Below, piece by piece: positions 35,117 through 47,280 of a stretch of DNA of 64,000 nt. Numbering within the stretch: position 1 is the first letter of the stretch; every line of letters starts with the position of its first letter. The DNA comes from Ananas comosus (taxonomy: Eukaryota > Streptophyta > Magnoliopsida > Poales > Bromeliaceae), in NCBI RefSeq assembly GCF_001540865.1, contig NC_033635.1:5426968-5490967 (forward strand). The letters are read 5' to 3'. Under the pieces are notes generated by a model. The model was not told the DNA's origin, ran no database searches, and saw only the letters and a list, made by a program, of their open reading frames with translations. The translations under genes were made by a program, and so were the position numbers.

Positions 35117-36799
35117 CTATGATAAACGCCGAAGAAATGTCCAGGGCCCCCTCGCGGTTCCTATCCTGCATACATTGAGTATATCGTTACTTTGTCAGCA
35201 TATAATATACAGAAGCAACAATTGAACAGGAATAGCAAATATCGAAGATCTATTAATATTCCAAAACCTGTAAATGTCTAAAAATCTTCGTGATCGACGG
35301 CACATATTTCTTGTTCTATTTGTTATATAATTATAAGCACGCACTTATGAATCATACTGCTGTACAATCTGTATATGGACAAGCATAAGACTCAAGCTCT
35401 CTTCATGCTATATTACATAAGACTGACAAAAATACTCGTTGTTTGCTTCCTGAATACATACTGTATGCGAGCTAGCTTACATTTTTCCTTTTTTTACTCA
35501 CCAGAACTATCCTGTTCGGCATTGCTTATATGAGCACAATACAACACTATCTGATAAACTTGGAAAAAGAAACTTCAGCATTCTGCTTTATTCATCTTTG
35601 CAGCAGAAGACGTCTACTTGTAGTTTATTGGAAAACAATATAATTTCATTCTTTCTACATGAAGATAGATTTATATTTAGGATTGCACTTTACTTAATAA
35701 ACTGCACAGAAATTATAAAAGTTCTGAATTCTAATAAACAACTGGAAAGATAAGATTGAATCTAGTGAAATTAGATCAGAGAACTGCAATATAACACACG
35801 TCCCACACAAGTAAATAAGATGTTTAAGTGCAACTAAAAGAGGGAATCGCTAGGTGGCAAAGTAGAAATCTCAAAGTTCAACAATTTTATCTTGAAATTT
35901 AATCATGACAAATAATAAACAAGTAACCATGCAACGCAAAAGGAAGTTCAAAGCAAAACCTGCAATTAAGACTATGTTAGCATGAGATTTACCTCCAGAA
36001 ACCAGCAAACATTCTTAAACTCATGTAGATCGTCAAAGCTACCCAGATTCCAATGAAACCATAACTAACGGAGAGTATGAGTAAGCAAATAATGCTTATG
36101 ATGGCCACTAGGACCTGAACAGAAAGAAGAGTGTTAACAAACATATCATGGAATGTCGAAAAGAATAATAGAAAAATTCATAGAGACACAAAATCAATCA
36201 TGTTAACTTGCCATGGAATAGGCAGCGTATGCAAAATCTGATGCCCCATAGTTGATGCCATCAAAAACAAAAGCCAAAGCGTTGATTGGTTGAGTTAGCG
36301 CCACAAACTGTGAGAATGGGGAAATATTAGAAAGAAGAGAAATAACACTGCGATAACAGCTCTTTCTCAGTTACAAGTCATTAGTTATTAGGTGAACTTA
36401 AGTTGGTGCATCACAACTTTTGCTCAAAGCTTTGCTTAGGTGCACCAATAAAGCTTCACAAGTTCACCTCATTAGTCCAAACAATCGAAAAATCTTCAGC
36501 TTCCTAGTGTGAGCGTACTTAAACATACCGGAATCCCTATGTGGATGAGATGAAGCACATCAGCATCCTTGGTGAATAACCTTGAACCAAAATGCAAGCC
36601 TACTCCGAGTACGGTGCAGAGGAATAAACCTAAAATCATTCCCCACTGGAAGCCCGTTGAAAAGTCCATTATTCACTCTTGGAACTAAAGCTATAAAATA
36701 AATCCAAGAGGAGGAGATATTGTATACCTGCAAAACACGAGATGCAACAGCTGTTGCTCTAGAATGGTCTCGGCTAGCAAATGAACTTGCAAGTATTGC
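35117..36799 (-). CDS. DTX45: MATE efflux transporter, DTX45-like, last five exons
   Basis: Minus-strand exons: 36799-36728 (AILASSFASRDHSRATAVAS…), 36645-36529 (WGMILGLFLCTVLGVGLHFG…), 36307-36212 (FVALTQPINALAFVFDGINY…AAYSM), 36114-35993 (VLVAIISIICLLILSVSYGF…TIYMSLRMFAGFWR) and 35165-35117 (…IGTARGPWTFLRRLS, stop TAG at 35119-35117). Reading frame is kept across every junction. TQPINALAFVFDG, FAYAAYSM, GFIGIWVALTIYMSLR and a GPW-x-FLR end are hallmarks of plant MATE proteins of the DETOXIFICATION 45 type, proton-coupled multi-span transporters usually predicted for plastid or other membranes. The intron after AAYSM has a GC donor (GCAAGT) and normal AG acceptor. Upstream exons were not found; the DNA there is packed with retroelements, so the gene may have a giant intron or be truncated. 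Confidence 0.85.
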
Positions 36800-37553
36800 C
36801 TGCCAAAATTTTAAGCATATAGTTTAGCAATAAAGTTAAAACAAGTTATCTAACTGCATGATTCTTAGTTAAGGTATTACAGGATTAGCAGTGGCAATCC
36901 AGGTTTGCGGGTTCGCGGGTCATAAAAGGGTGGGTCAAGACATGGGTGTTAGGACCATACAGGTCAACCAAACACACCAGTTTAATAATTGGCTCAATGT
37001 CCTAAAACCAAACTCAACCCACTTATCAAATGGGTGAGTTGACTAGCTTAACCATTTAATATTACAAATTGTTTAAGCCAATAACAATGACTTATCTATT
37101 TGAATTTAACTAATGACTAAGATGTGCATATAAATAAGATAATTATATAAATATTTATACATTTTATATAAGGTACGATTTATACTCGATGAATGTTTTA
37201 ATGGAAGTTCGCATATTCTGCAAGCTGTTGTATGGTAAAAAAGGAACAAGGTTTGAGTGAGCTTCTTTAGCTAGCAAATCATCTAAACTAGGATACACTT
37301 GATAGATTAGCAGTTTCTAAATTCAACTCAGCCGGAACTTAGCCTAAATTTTATACAAAACCCAGATCCATATTATAACTTATTCTTTCTCCAGTCAATT
37401 CAACATGGAGCCATCTTTTTTCAAAATTCTGTAGTATTAAATCTTTCCAAATCAACTCATTATGTTCTTTTATTCAAATTTCCATCTACTTCTTTTAACA
37501 TCGCTTGCTTTGTTTATTTGCTCTTTCTAACAAGTCTTGCAGTACTCAATTTT
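36800..37553. other. Putative intron of the MATE gene, repeat-rich
   Basis: No further MATE exon could be read. 36890-37370 contains GGTTTGCGGGTTCGCGGGTC and TGGGTGAGTTGACTAG-like blocks that look like a decayed dispersed repeat. Confidence 0.35.
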
Positions 37554-37704
37554 TGACACCACTAGTGTCCCACAATGGGTGGGAAAGAAATTGTGCACAG
37601 AAATATAAAGACCAAGGACTTCGTACTAATAACTGGGACTAATCATTTTGAGCTGGTGGTTTGAGTCTGGTGAGTTATTAGTGCTAACAGGCTGGGTCGT
37701 TACA
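37554..37704 (+). mobile_element. Solo TRIM terminal repeat, copy D
   Basis: TGACACCACTAGTGTCCCAC at the start, …GAGTTATTAGTGCTAACAGG and GGGTCGTTACA at the end, as in copies A-C. No second repeat or primer site is adjacent. Confidence 0.6.
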
Positions 37705-38810
37705 GAATTGATCCTACTCTTAAGTAATCTTTGGCTCTATTTATATCATCTGGTATTTCATAACTTATCCATCAAACATTCCAATCTCCACTGTTCAATT
37801 TTGTGCAGCTTGTTTTTCATAATTCAAATTGTATTACACAGCAATTAATATCCCCTTAATTTTATAGGATCTATCTTGAACAAGACAGCCTATGCAATCC
37901 ACATTATTCATCTAGCATAAGATGTCCTGCATTCTCCTCAAACTCCCAATTATTTGAAATTGACTCAAGAATTGACGATCGCAGAAGTGCATAGTTTTCA
38001 CTTTTTGGCATCTATTTGTTGGGAATCCGGTACTCACCCTGGTACCGGATTTTGAGAATCCACAACACGCTCCAATACCGACTGTTGTTAATCCGGTACC
38101 GGATGTTGGAATTCTGCAACAGAAGCATCGAATCGGCTTTTATCATAAACCCGTCTCCTTAGCAAAAACCGATACAATTATAAAAGAGAGAAAGAAAACC
38201 AAATAGAAAATACACAGGTAAAATAAGATTCATTAAATAAGAGAAGATTACACCTGACTCATCTTCTGCATAAAGTAGCTACAACCCGAGTCCTCTTTTT
38301 GAATCTCTCCTATCCTTCTCTCTTCTATAAACCCACAAAAGAAGACCTCTCTTTTTGTCTCTCATATGCACCCGTGCACTAAATGCATGCAACCATGGCT
38401 CTCTCTCTGGTACGACACCACTCAAGAGACTCTCTCTCAGCCGTACTCCACTCCAAAAGCATCCCACATAGTGCTTATATAATGCATCATCTAAAACATA
38501 CCCCAATCATAGTATAATTAGGATTTTTACTCCAATTAATATTTAAATCTATATTTCATTTATCTCCAATAGATTTAAATATTTATCCTAATCTAGTTAG
38601 ATTTATACTCTAATTAATATTTAAATCTTACTTTATCTCCAAAACATTTAAATATTAATTCTTATCCAATGAGAAAATCAACATCAAATCTAACCAAATC
38701 CTAACAACCTCCACCTTGGTTGGATTGTAGCCTTCGACCGCTGTATCGAGCTCACCATGCAAGCTCCACCTTGAGCTTGTCTCCTCCGCTCGATATCACT
38801 CGCATCCGCC

Positions 38811-39668
38811 TGTTAGAATTTATTGGGTTTTTTGGTGATTTAAAACTTATTAAGTCTCTTGGGCAGCCCAATACTTGATGGGCCTTACCTGGGAGCCCAA
38901 CTAAGATTTCCACATGTAAGGATTAGTCTCACATTAGAAACTAAAAATATATTGTTGTTATGTATATATTCCTTCATTCTCAAACTAGTTGCTTGGGAGA
39001 AAATGAAAGTTATACTCTCGACTAAACACATACGTACGGACGGCACGAGCACAAGCCGAACCGGGCCGAGCGAGCGGCAGCACGTGCAGTCCAGGCACCC
39101 AATTTATTTTATTTTATTTTTTATTTTTTGGTTTTATCTTTATCTTTATCTTTTGAGAATCCTAAGCTGCATCTCGTATAATCTTAGGCTTATCTCGCGC
39201 TATATGGAATTGACACATTGAAGCAAGATCTTTACCTTGGATATATATATTAGAGGAGGTTGCATGAGTTCAACCTTGAATCGAGGCATACCTGAGAACA
39301 AAACCCTAATCCCTACCTCTGTTTCTCACCATTGATCTTTTGCGCTGATTTTCACTGAGCTTTCTAGTTTTTCGCTGGATCTCCTAAATCTTGTTGGATT
39401 CATTTTGCGCCACCTTGAAAGCGTGCCAACGAGGTAGAACGTGGACGTTGTATCGCTGGAAGTAATTACTAGGAAGCCTCGCACGTGGAGGGGCAATTTC
39501 GCATTTAGGATAGTGCTCTGCACGCCTCGATCCACAGGCCTTTTCTAATCCTTTTCTCTACAGTATTTATTATTTAATTTCTTTTCGAAATTTTTCTAAA
39601 CGTGAAATTAAACTTTCGAATTGCTTTTAAAGAATATTTTACTAAAAGAACAGAAAGATTTTTCAACA
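38811..39668 (+). mobile_element. Solo LTR (858 bp) nested in the copia relic
   Basis: Homologous along its whole length to 11598-12441. It starts TGTTAGAATTTATTGGG and ends TTTTCAACA. Flanks are CCGCC (38806-38810) and CCACC (39669-39673), a 5-base duplication with one change. Confidence 0.8.
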
Positions 39669-39689
39669 CCACCGCTTCATCTCGAGCGA

Positions 39690-40225
39690 TTGCACCTTAG
39701 CGAACTTTTGGAGCTCAAACCGCCTTCGCTCCTGTTCTGACAGTGCTCCTGTTCAAAACATATAAGTTCCCACGCTTGTTCGCCTTGCATACAACCTAAT
39801 CTCGCTTTCGGACCCTCATAGCTCCACCTGAAGTCGAAAAATCGTAACCTTTCGAGTCCAACGAGCCTAGCGAGATCAAATTTCGCTTCAAACCAGGAAC
39901 GTGTCACACACCCGTCAGCGTCCTCACGACCAATCGTGCATTCGAATCTTTACCGTACCGACTCCCAAAACTTTGCATGACGCCCCGTTCCCCGTTAGAG
40001 CCTTTCCACCCGCGATCACCTTGTAAGTGGCAAAAGACTTCTCCGAGAAGACATGAAAGAAACATGCCGAATCGAGTACCCACGCATCATTCGAAATTTT
40101 AACACCTCCGATCGCCGCATAAAACACATCAGAATCAATCGTCTCCGACTCTACAACCTGCACCGTCGCTGATACCGTCTCGTCCTGGTCCACGACAGTT
40201 TTCTCCTTCTGTCGCTTTAACCAAG
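39690..40225 (-). pseudogene. Copia gag C-terminus / protease / pre-integrase remnant
   Basis: The minus strand reads LKRQKEKTVVDQDE, then DAWVLDSACFFHV (protease active-site region, usual form WVLDSG/A), then GVGTVKIRMHD. Continuation after that is visible only across several stops (VGTYML near 39750). The element is dead. Confidence 0.75.
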
Positions 40226-40395
40226 GTTTGAAGTGCCGCCCGTGCCGTACGGCAAGAGGGTGTGCCGTACCGTGCCCCCAAGAAAGGGGCACAGTACAGG
40301 GGAGGTCTCGGACCCCACTCCGTGCCGCGGCACGAGGGCCCGTGCCACACGAGACAAAACGGTACGCGTCCTCATGCCACGGCACTGTGCCATGC
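40226..40395. repeat. GC-rich palindromic repeat (GTGCCGTACGGCAC type)
   Basis: CGTGCCGTACGGCA, GTGCCGCGGCAC and GCCACGGCACTGTGCC recur in both orientations. It abuts the copia fragment and resembles a foldback or MITE end, but no boundary could be set. Confidence 0.45.
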
Positions 40396-41267
40396 TGCTA
40401 GCTGATGGGTTTTTTACTTTTTTTTCTTTTGCTGTTTGCTCTTTGGATCCCTCTCACAGATGCTTTTTTTTTGTCTATTTGCACCATGTCTTTTGCTTTT
40501 TTGACTTGGATGACTTTTTCTTTGGAATTTTTTTTTTTTTTTGGTTTGGCCTTTGGGTAAGCTGAAGGCCATTGATCTCAATCATGCAAATCCCTCCCGA
40601 CCCCCGCGCCCCATCTTTCTTTCTTTCTTATTTTTCTTCCCCCTTTCTTTCTTTTGCCGGTGTTTAGCTATCTTCTCCTCTCTTTCTTTTTTTTTCTTTT
40701 TAGTTCTTACATATCTTCCTAAAAAGAGGAGACATTTTATATCGCAGATTTGCTTGTTACGTAAGTTAAATAAATTATAATTTAATTTTTTTATTTATAA
40801 ATATAGAGACTGATTTTTAATTGACATACCCGATCCATCACAGACAACCACTTTCATTTCGCAAATTATTTTATCAAAATTTCTTGCACCGCGAAGCGTT
40901 CGGCGAATCAGGGTAAACAAACTTTACGGGACATTAATCATAATTTTTTTTTGCATTAGAAGACATAAAATATTGATAGAATCAAAAGCTAAATTAAATC
41001 AATTCATATTTAAGTTTATTTAATTTATTGCTATTTCTTTTGATGATCTAACAATTTTTCAAAAAATTTTAATAAAATAGTATTTAAAAATAATTATAAA
41101 AATAATTTTAAAAATTATGTTTTTGTATCTTATAAAAGAAAGACAGTAATACGATAAAAAAAAGAAAGAAAAAAAGTCTTTGAATTTTGAAAATTATAAC
41201 CTGCAATAATTTTAAAAAATAATATAAATAAATTTAAAATAATTTTAAAAAATTATAATTTTTACAA
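40396..41267. other. T-rich then AT-rich intergenic DNA
   Basis: 40420-40720 is dominated by CTTTT runs. ORFs here are low-complexity and not credible. Confidence 0.4.
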
Positions 41268-41921
41268 GGCTAAATTACAGAAAACCCCCATCAAAACACG
41301 ATTTTTCACTTTCCTCCTGTCATTTAAAAACCTACATTTTGCCCCCTTGTAAAATGAAAAATGTACACTTCGCCTCCTACCGTTAGTAATCCGTTAGGGT
41401 TCCGTTATAAAATATTTATTTATGCCAAAAATACCCTTCCGCCCTTTTTCCCTGTTGCTTCGCTTTCCTTCACCTTCCTCCGCCTCGCCGCCTCGCCCTC
41501 CTCTACTGCCTCGCCCTCGCCCACATCCCCGTTCGCACCCACGAACACCCCTTCGCACTCCGCCGCCTCACTTTCACCCTCGTTGTCGTTACCCACCTCT
41601 CCATCCACCCCAACCTCGATTTCCACCCTACTGTCGCCTAAATCGAGGGGCGGCGATGGTGCAGGAGGAAGATGAGGCGTGAACCGCAGAGAAACCACGG
41701 CCGATCGAGGCGTGAACCGCGGCCGATCGAGGCTGCTGTTGAGGAAGATGAGGAAGAAGACGAAAATGGTGAGGGGCAAAATGGTCATTTTATCATGACA
41801 GTACACACCGTACCCCCTTGTAAACATTTTTCATTTTACAAGAGGGCAAAGTGTAGCTTTTTAAATGACGGGGAAAAATGAAAAATCGGGTTTTGACGGG
41901 GAGGTTATATGTAATTTAGCC
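41268..41921. mobile_element. Pack-MULE-like MITE with GC-rich cargo
   Basis: Inverted ends of about 130 bases start GGCTAAATTACA and end TGTAATTTAGCC; they share CCCCCTTGTAAA near their inner edges. Flanks TTTTTACAA and ATTTTAGAA agree at seven of nine positions. The middle 300 bases (about 41450-41760) are strikingly C+G-rich and codon-like on both strands, unlike the AT-rich ends, which suggests a captured gene fragment. I cannot name its source. Confidence 0.65.
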
Positions 41922-42265
41922 ATTTTAGAAAACTATTTCTCCAACTTTGTATTTTATACAATATTTTTTAAAAGAATAAAAAAGAAAAAAATTATGAATG
42001 TAATTGCCGTCCTATTTGGGTTGTTCTAGTCATTATATGCTTCCTAATCGAATCAATATACAGATCTTAAAATTTTAGAAAAAATAAAATTTTCTAAAAT
42101 TTTATCTGTTATAATTTTTTGAAATTTATCAAAAAATAAAAATAAAAATAAAAGAATTTTCAAAGTTGGTAGATATGATACTTTTTTCATCATGTCGTTC
42201 TTTTCCTTATTTTTCTGGAATAGATATTATTTTATTTGTTTGTATGTCAATGATTATAGATCATA
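41922..42265. other. AT-rich lead-in to the hAT transposase
   Basis: No feature recognised; a terminal inverted repeat of the hAT element may lie here but was not identified. Confidence 0.35.
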
Positions 42266-45200
42266 ATGCCACCTAAAAGAACAGAAGATTATGGTTGGCA
42301 ACATGGACAAATGGTTGATGAAATTAGGTTTCATTGGAAGTGCAATTATTGTAATATGGTCGGAATGGGCGGAGGTGTCACTCGCCTAAAGAAACATATC
42401 GCTGAGGGCTTTTTTGAAATAGCGAGCTGTCCTAAAGTCCCGCAGGAAATAAGACATGCAATGAAAATTGAGTTAGAATCTTCAAAAATAGCAAAAAAGA
42501 AAGAAAGAGATGATAGAAATGAAATAAATAAGCAAGCGGCAGAATATGCCCCTATTGACCCATATGAAGGTATAGGTGATGAATTAGATGCTGATACTAG
42601 AGCTACCATGGAAGCATCTGTACAAGAAAGATGGCAGCAAGATGAAGTTCAAAGACATAGAGCACAATTTGGACGCTCTCAATTTGATGCCGGTGGTTGG
42701 TCTGGGTCTACATCTGGGTCTGGGTCTGCACCATATGGTTTAGCTCGAAGTAGTTATGTTAGCCGCATGTTCGACAGATTAAAAAAAGGACCAAAAAAAA
42801 AAAAGTGAAAGACAGCAAAATATTATAGATATAGACCCAATGGCATTTCCTGACTCAAATGCTCAACAACAGCGCATAGATACAATGCTAAAAAAAGATG
42901 AAAAAGGTAGAATTGATAGAGCAATAACAAAATTTTTTCACTTTAGTCATATTGCTTCCCATGCAGCAAGCACTCCATATTATAGATCAATGATTGCTAC
43001 CATACAAAAAGAGGGTCTAGGAGTTGAACACCCAACGCCGTATGAGATCTCTAGCAAATACCTTGACAGGGTCTAGGAGTTGAACCCCCAACGCCGTATG
43101 AGATCTCTGGCAAATACCTTGACGCCGAGGTCAATGATATTCATGTATGGGTAAAAAACTTCAAACAACAGTGGGAGATATATGGTGTGACTTTGATGCG
43201 TGATAGTTGGACAGGACCAACAAAAATGAGCATTATAAATTTTTTAATTTATTGTAATGGCAAGGTGATCTTTCACAAATCAATCAATACAACCGATCGA
43301 TTTGAAGATGTTGACTATATATATGCATTATTGGAACAAGTGTTACGTGAGGTTGGTGAGAAATGTGTAGTACAAGTTGTATCGGACAATGGTGCAAACT
43401 TTAAGAAAGCTGGCAAACTATTAATGCAAAGGCATCCCCATTTATTTTGGACTCCTTGTGCAGCGCATTGCATCAACCTAATGATGTCTGACTTTGGTGA
43501 GATAAATCGGGTGAAAAAAACTGTACATTCTGCACAACGTATATCTAAGTACTTGTATAATCATCTTTGGGTCCATGCTTTAATGGTGAAATTCACAGGA
43601 CGAGAACTCGTACGTCCTGGTATCACACGATTTGCCACAAATTTTATTGCTCTAAACAGTATTCTTCAAAATAAAAATCGATTAAAGTCCATGTCTGCAT
43701 CAAATGAATAGCAAACATCTCGTTATGCCTCCACGGCCGATGGAAAATCAATTAAGCAAATAATTTTGTCTACCAAATTTTGAGATTATGTGAAAGAGAT
43801 TGTTGATATTGTGGAGCCGCTATATATGGTCCTCCGTTTAGTGGATCGGAAAAAAATACCTCAAATAGGACATGTCTATTATAAACTGAGGATGGCTAAA
43901 AATAATATTAAAAAAATAATCCGTTGTGGTGTCAATCTTATCTAAAAATTATTGACAGACGTTGGGACATCCAGATAAGTCAGGATCTACACCTAGCAGG
44001 TAAGTTATAAATTATAACAAAACTATTTATTACTGATTGTTCATTGGTAGTCTTGTATTGTTAATTGAGTGATTTCTTTCTTAATAATAGGTTATTATCT
44101 TTATCCTTCGTACCATCATCATTATAATTTTGGATTTGATAATGAACTGTTGAAGGCATTACAAAACGTTATTCATAGATTAGAGAGGGATCCAATACAT
44201 ATGTTGCTCTTGCCATAAGTGAGGTATAATATTTTTTCAATATATTATTAATTTGCTAGATGTTAATATGCTGATTACTGATTATTGTACTATCATAATA
44301 AAGGAAAAAATATTTCGTGAATCCTCTGAAACTTTTGGTGAAGCAGGTACAATTAACGGATACCGATCCCAGTAAGTAACTCCATAATTTAGACAGTTTA
44401 CAGTTGACGATAAATTTTATTTGATATATTTTTAACTTTTACTTATATAGCTGAGTGATAGCTATAATATAGTGGATCAGCAAAGCATTTAAAAAATATT
44501 GTTGTTCGTGTCTTATCTCAAACAACAACGTCTAGTGAATGTGAACGCAACTGGAGCACGTTCACACTGATACATACCAAAGTGCGTAACCGATTAGCGT
44601 ACGCTCGATTAGAGAAGCTAGTTTATATCCACTATAATATGAGGCTCCATTTAAGATGCATGCAAGAGGAGTATGATAAGGAAAAGGAATTAAAAACTTA
44701 TGATCACTTAGATGCAAGCTTTATCAATAATGAATTAGACCCCATACTTGATTGCCTACAAGATAGAGACAATCAAGAGAATCCATTACTCGATAAGCCT
44801 GGAGATTCACCACGACCATTCAGAATAATTGTTGATGAAGCAGGAATTAGTAATGTTGAAAGATAGGCTGACGAGAACATAAAAAGGTCTCAAGGTAATG
44901 TGCAAGAACAAACAGCTTTGGACGAAGAATCCCAAAATCCTGCACAATGCACATGACTCTGATGCAGAATTTGAACGTCTTATGCAAGGACCTGGATATG
45001 ATCGTCCACGTCATACTCAGAGTCAATCTGGAAAGGAGAAAACGTCTTATACCGCAAAGAGGCCTTCAACGACAGTCCGAAGTGGTACGAGTAAAAAAAA
45101 TATGACCTCGATGGATCCATTGGATGCAGCTGATGCACTCCCACAAGATGATGATAGTGATACATCGACACCAACAGATTCTGAATTACCACAGTCTAAA

Positions 45201-45371
45201 GAGGAATATAGTGATGATGATGATACCACTGATAGCAGTGAGAATGGTGGCGACTTCATTCCACCAACACAACAGGAGAGTGGGGACGGTCTTATATTTA
45301 CTGAAGAGCAAAACTTCACGCATGTCACTCAAGATCCTAATCATGGGTATCGACCACATCAAACATCTTGA
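42266..45371 (+). pseudogene. hAT-family transposase gene (BED zinc finger, DUF659, C-terminal dimerisation), frame-damaged
   Basis: It starts MPPKRTEDYGWQHGQMV at ATG 42266. A BED-type finger follows (WKCNYCNMVGMGGGVTRLKK…SCPKV). The DUF659/catalytic part has YGVTLMRDSWTGPTKMSIIN, VVQVVSDNGANFKKAGKLL and FWTPCAAHCINLMM; the C-terminal hAT dimerisation part has TTSSECERNWSTFTLIHTKV. An acidic tail ends at 45371. Introns fit at 44000-44090 (GT…AG), about 44224-44304 and 44371-44451. Damage: a 12-A run near 42793 shifts frame; a 56-base tandem duplication (43012-43067/43068-43123) shifts it again; an A-run near 43912 shifts it once more; TGG-to-stop changes at 43709 and 43783. The family moves DNA by cut and paste. 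Confidence 0.85.
43012..43123 (+). repeat. 56-bp tandem duplication inside the transposase
   Basis: AGGGTCTAGGAGTTGAAC… occurs twice, 56 bases apart, with only two differences seen. 56 is not a multiple of three, so it breaks the frame. Confidence 0.9.
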
Positions 45372-45427
45372 GTGGTATATGACCGTAGAAAAGATAAGAG
45401 GTCCTTACAACAAGATTATGGGGAGAT

Positions 45428-45577
45428 AAGAGTGATATGAATTGATTTAGGATTCATGCCACAGATGAGTGGTTCTTCTATTATTTATAATAGTATGTAA
45501 CATGATATAGCTATATTTCTGTAACAATATTCAAGTAGAGTCTGTTACAATAACTGATCTATCCTTATCTAGTAACA
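45428..45577 (-). repeat. Short copia 3' LTR
   Basis: Minus strand: the polypurine CTTGAGGGGGCC (45589-45578) is followed by TGTTACTAGATAAGG at 45577. The other LTR edge near 45428 is a guess, since the second LTR is not present for comparison. Confidence 0.5.
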
Positions 45578-45584
45578 GGCCCCC

Positions 45585-47201
45585 TCAAGCTGAACGTGGT
45601 AGACCATGCACGTGAAGCTTGGATCGTAAATTGTGAAATATGGAATGATGTAGACTCTTTGTAAATATATCACCAATTTGATCATTTGTTGATATATAGT
45701 GAACACGAAGCATCTTGTTGGCGACCCTTTCATGGACAAAGTGAAAGCCAAGTGCAAGTTGTTTAGTCCGCGAATGAAATATCGAGTTGACAGTAAGATA
45801 GGTTGCACTTAAATTGTCACAAAAAATTACAGGAGAAGCTTTGACAAATAATCGAAGATCACGTAACAGATTTAAAATCCAAGAAATGGCCGAAGCCGCA
45901 TAGGCAATGGCACGATACTCAGCCTCCGTACTAGAGTGGGCAACAGTGGGTTGCTTTTTAGAGCTCCAACTGATTAAATTGGCACCAAGGTAAATAGCAA
46001 AGCCAGTTGTTGAGCGATGAGTATCAGGGCATCTAGCCCAGTCTGCGTCTGTGTATGCTACAATATCCAAGTTTGAGGATTTGTGAAGAAAAATACCATG
46101 ATTAAGAGTACCGGCAACGTATCGAAGAATACGCTTGGCAGCTACAAAATGAGTAGTTGTTGGAGAACTCATAAATTGACAAACTGAATTTACTGCATAA
46201 GACATATCCGGGCACATGATACAGACGTATTGAAGAGCACCACACAAACGACGATAGGCAGTTGGATCCTCTAGTAGATCACCATCGTATTTGCATAGCT
46301 TTGCACCAACTACTGGAGTTGTAACAGGCTTTGAACTTGTAAGCCCAAAATTCTTTAGAAGATCCATAGCATATTTTTGTTGAGAGAGGTGTAAGCCATC
46401 AGATGTGTGTGAAACTTAGATCCCAAGAAAATAATGGAGGTCGCCAAGATCTTTAATAGCAAATAATGATGCAAGCCGGGAAATAAAAGGTTGCAGAAAG
46501 CTAATTGATGAGCCCGTAAGAATAATGTCATCTACATAAAATAGTAGAATGACGGTTCCCCTTGAAGAGTTATAAACAAACATAGAGCTATCTGAGCTAC
46601 TACTTGAGAAACCCATTGAAAGAAGAAAATTGCTCAAACGAGTGTACCAAGCAAGCGGAGCTTGTTTTAAACCATACAAGGCCTTATGAAGTTTACAGAC
46701 ATAAGAAGGGTGTTGTGGGTCGACAAAGCCCTGTGGTTGGCTTATGTAGACATCTTCAGTGATAAAGCCATGTAGGAAGGCATTTTTGACGTCAAGTTGA
46801 CGAATAGGCCAACTATTGTTGACAGCTAGAGAGAGTACAAGACAAATAGTTTCATGTCGAACAACAGGGCTAAATATTTCTTTGAAATCAATGCTTGGTT
46901 GTTGGTGAAATCCTTTTGCAAGACGAGCTTTGCATCTTTCAAGAGTACCGTCGGCTTTCTGCTTAACTAGATAAACCCATTTGTTTCCGATAACATTCAT
47001 CGATGGATGATAAGGAACAAAAGTCCAAGTTTTGTTATGTAAGAGAGCAACAAATTCTTCGTTCATAGCTGCACGCCATAAGGGATCTTTAAAAGCTTCA
47101 GTATAGGTAGATGGCTCAGTAGGTAAAGGCAAAGTGGTAGCTAAATTAGAGATATATCGAGGATTTGGCTTTAGAATGCCAGACTTGGATCTTATTTGCA
47201 T
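45585..47201 (-). pseudogene. Ty1/copia RT and RNase H, one internal stop
   Basis: One frame covers both halves. The RT part has ALLHNKTWTFVPYHPSMNVI, GNKWVYLVKQKADGTLERCK, RQLDVKNAFLHG, CKLHKALYGLKQAPLAWY and the intact catalytic LLFYVDDIILTGSS. A stop at about 46416 (FLGI*VSHTSDG) breaks it, then RNase H follows with YTDADWARCPDTHRSTTG, SSTEAEYRAIAYAASAISWI and a DIFTKSL end. The stop fits GAA to TAA, a transversion. Integrase and gag are missing upstream (47201 onward), so this is a 3' fragment. Confidence 0.9.
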
Positions 47202-47280
47202 AGGATAAGAACTAGTTAATTTTGCGTAGCATAGTCCACTATTTTTGAAATGTCCTCGTCACAAGGGTTGGGTTGACTAG

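Larger units (their letters stand above)
38017..40225 (-). mobile_element. Truncated Ty1/copia retrotransposon
   Basis: On the minus strand, a gag-protease remnant (40225-39690) is followed by a short 3' internal piece, the polypurine-like CAAGGTGGAGGT and the 3' LTR (38706-38017, TGTTAGGATTTGG…CCCAACA, 690 bp). RT, integrase and the 5' LTR are missing. The LTR carries CCGGTACCGG palindromes near its 3' end (38030-38110). A foreign solo LTR lies inside at 38811-39668. Confidence 0.8.
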
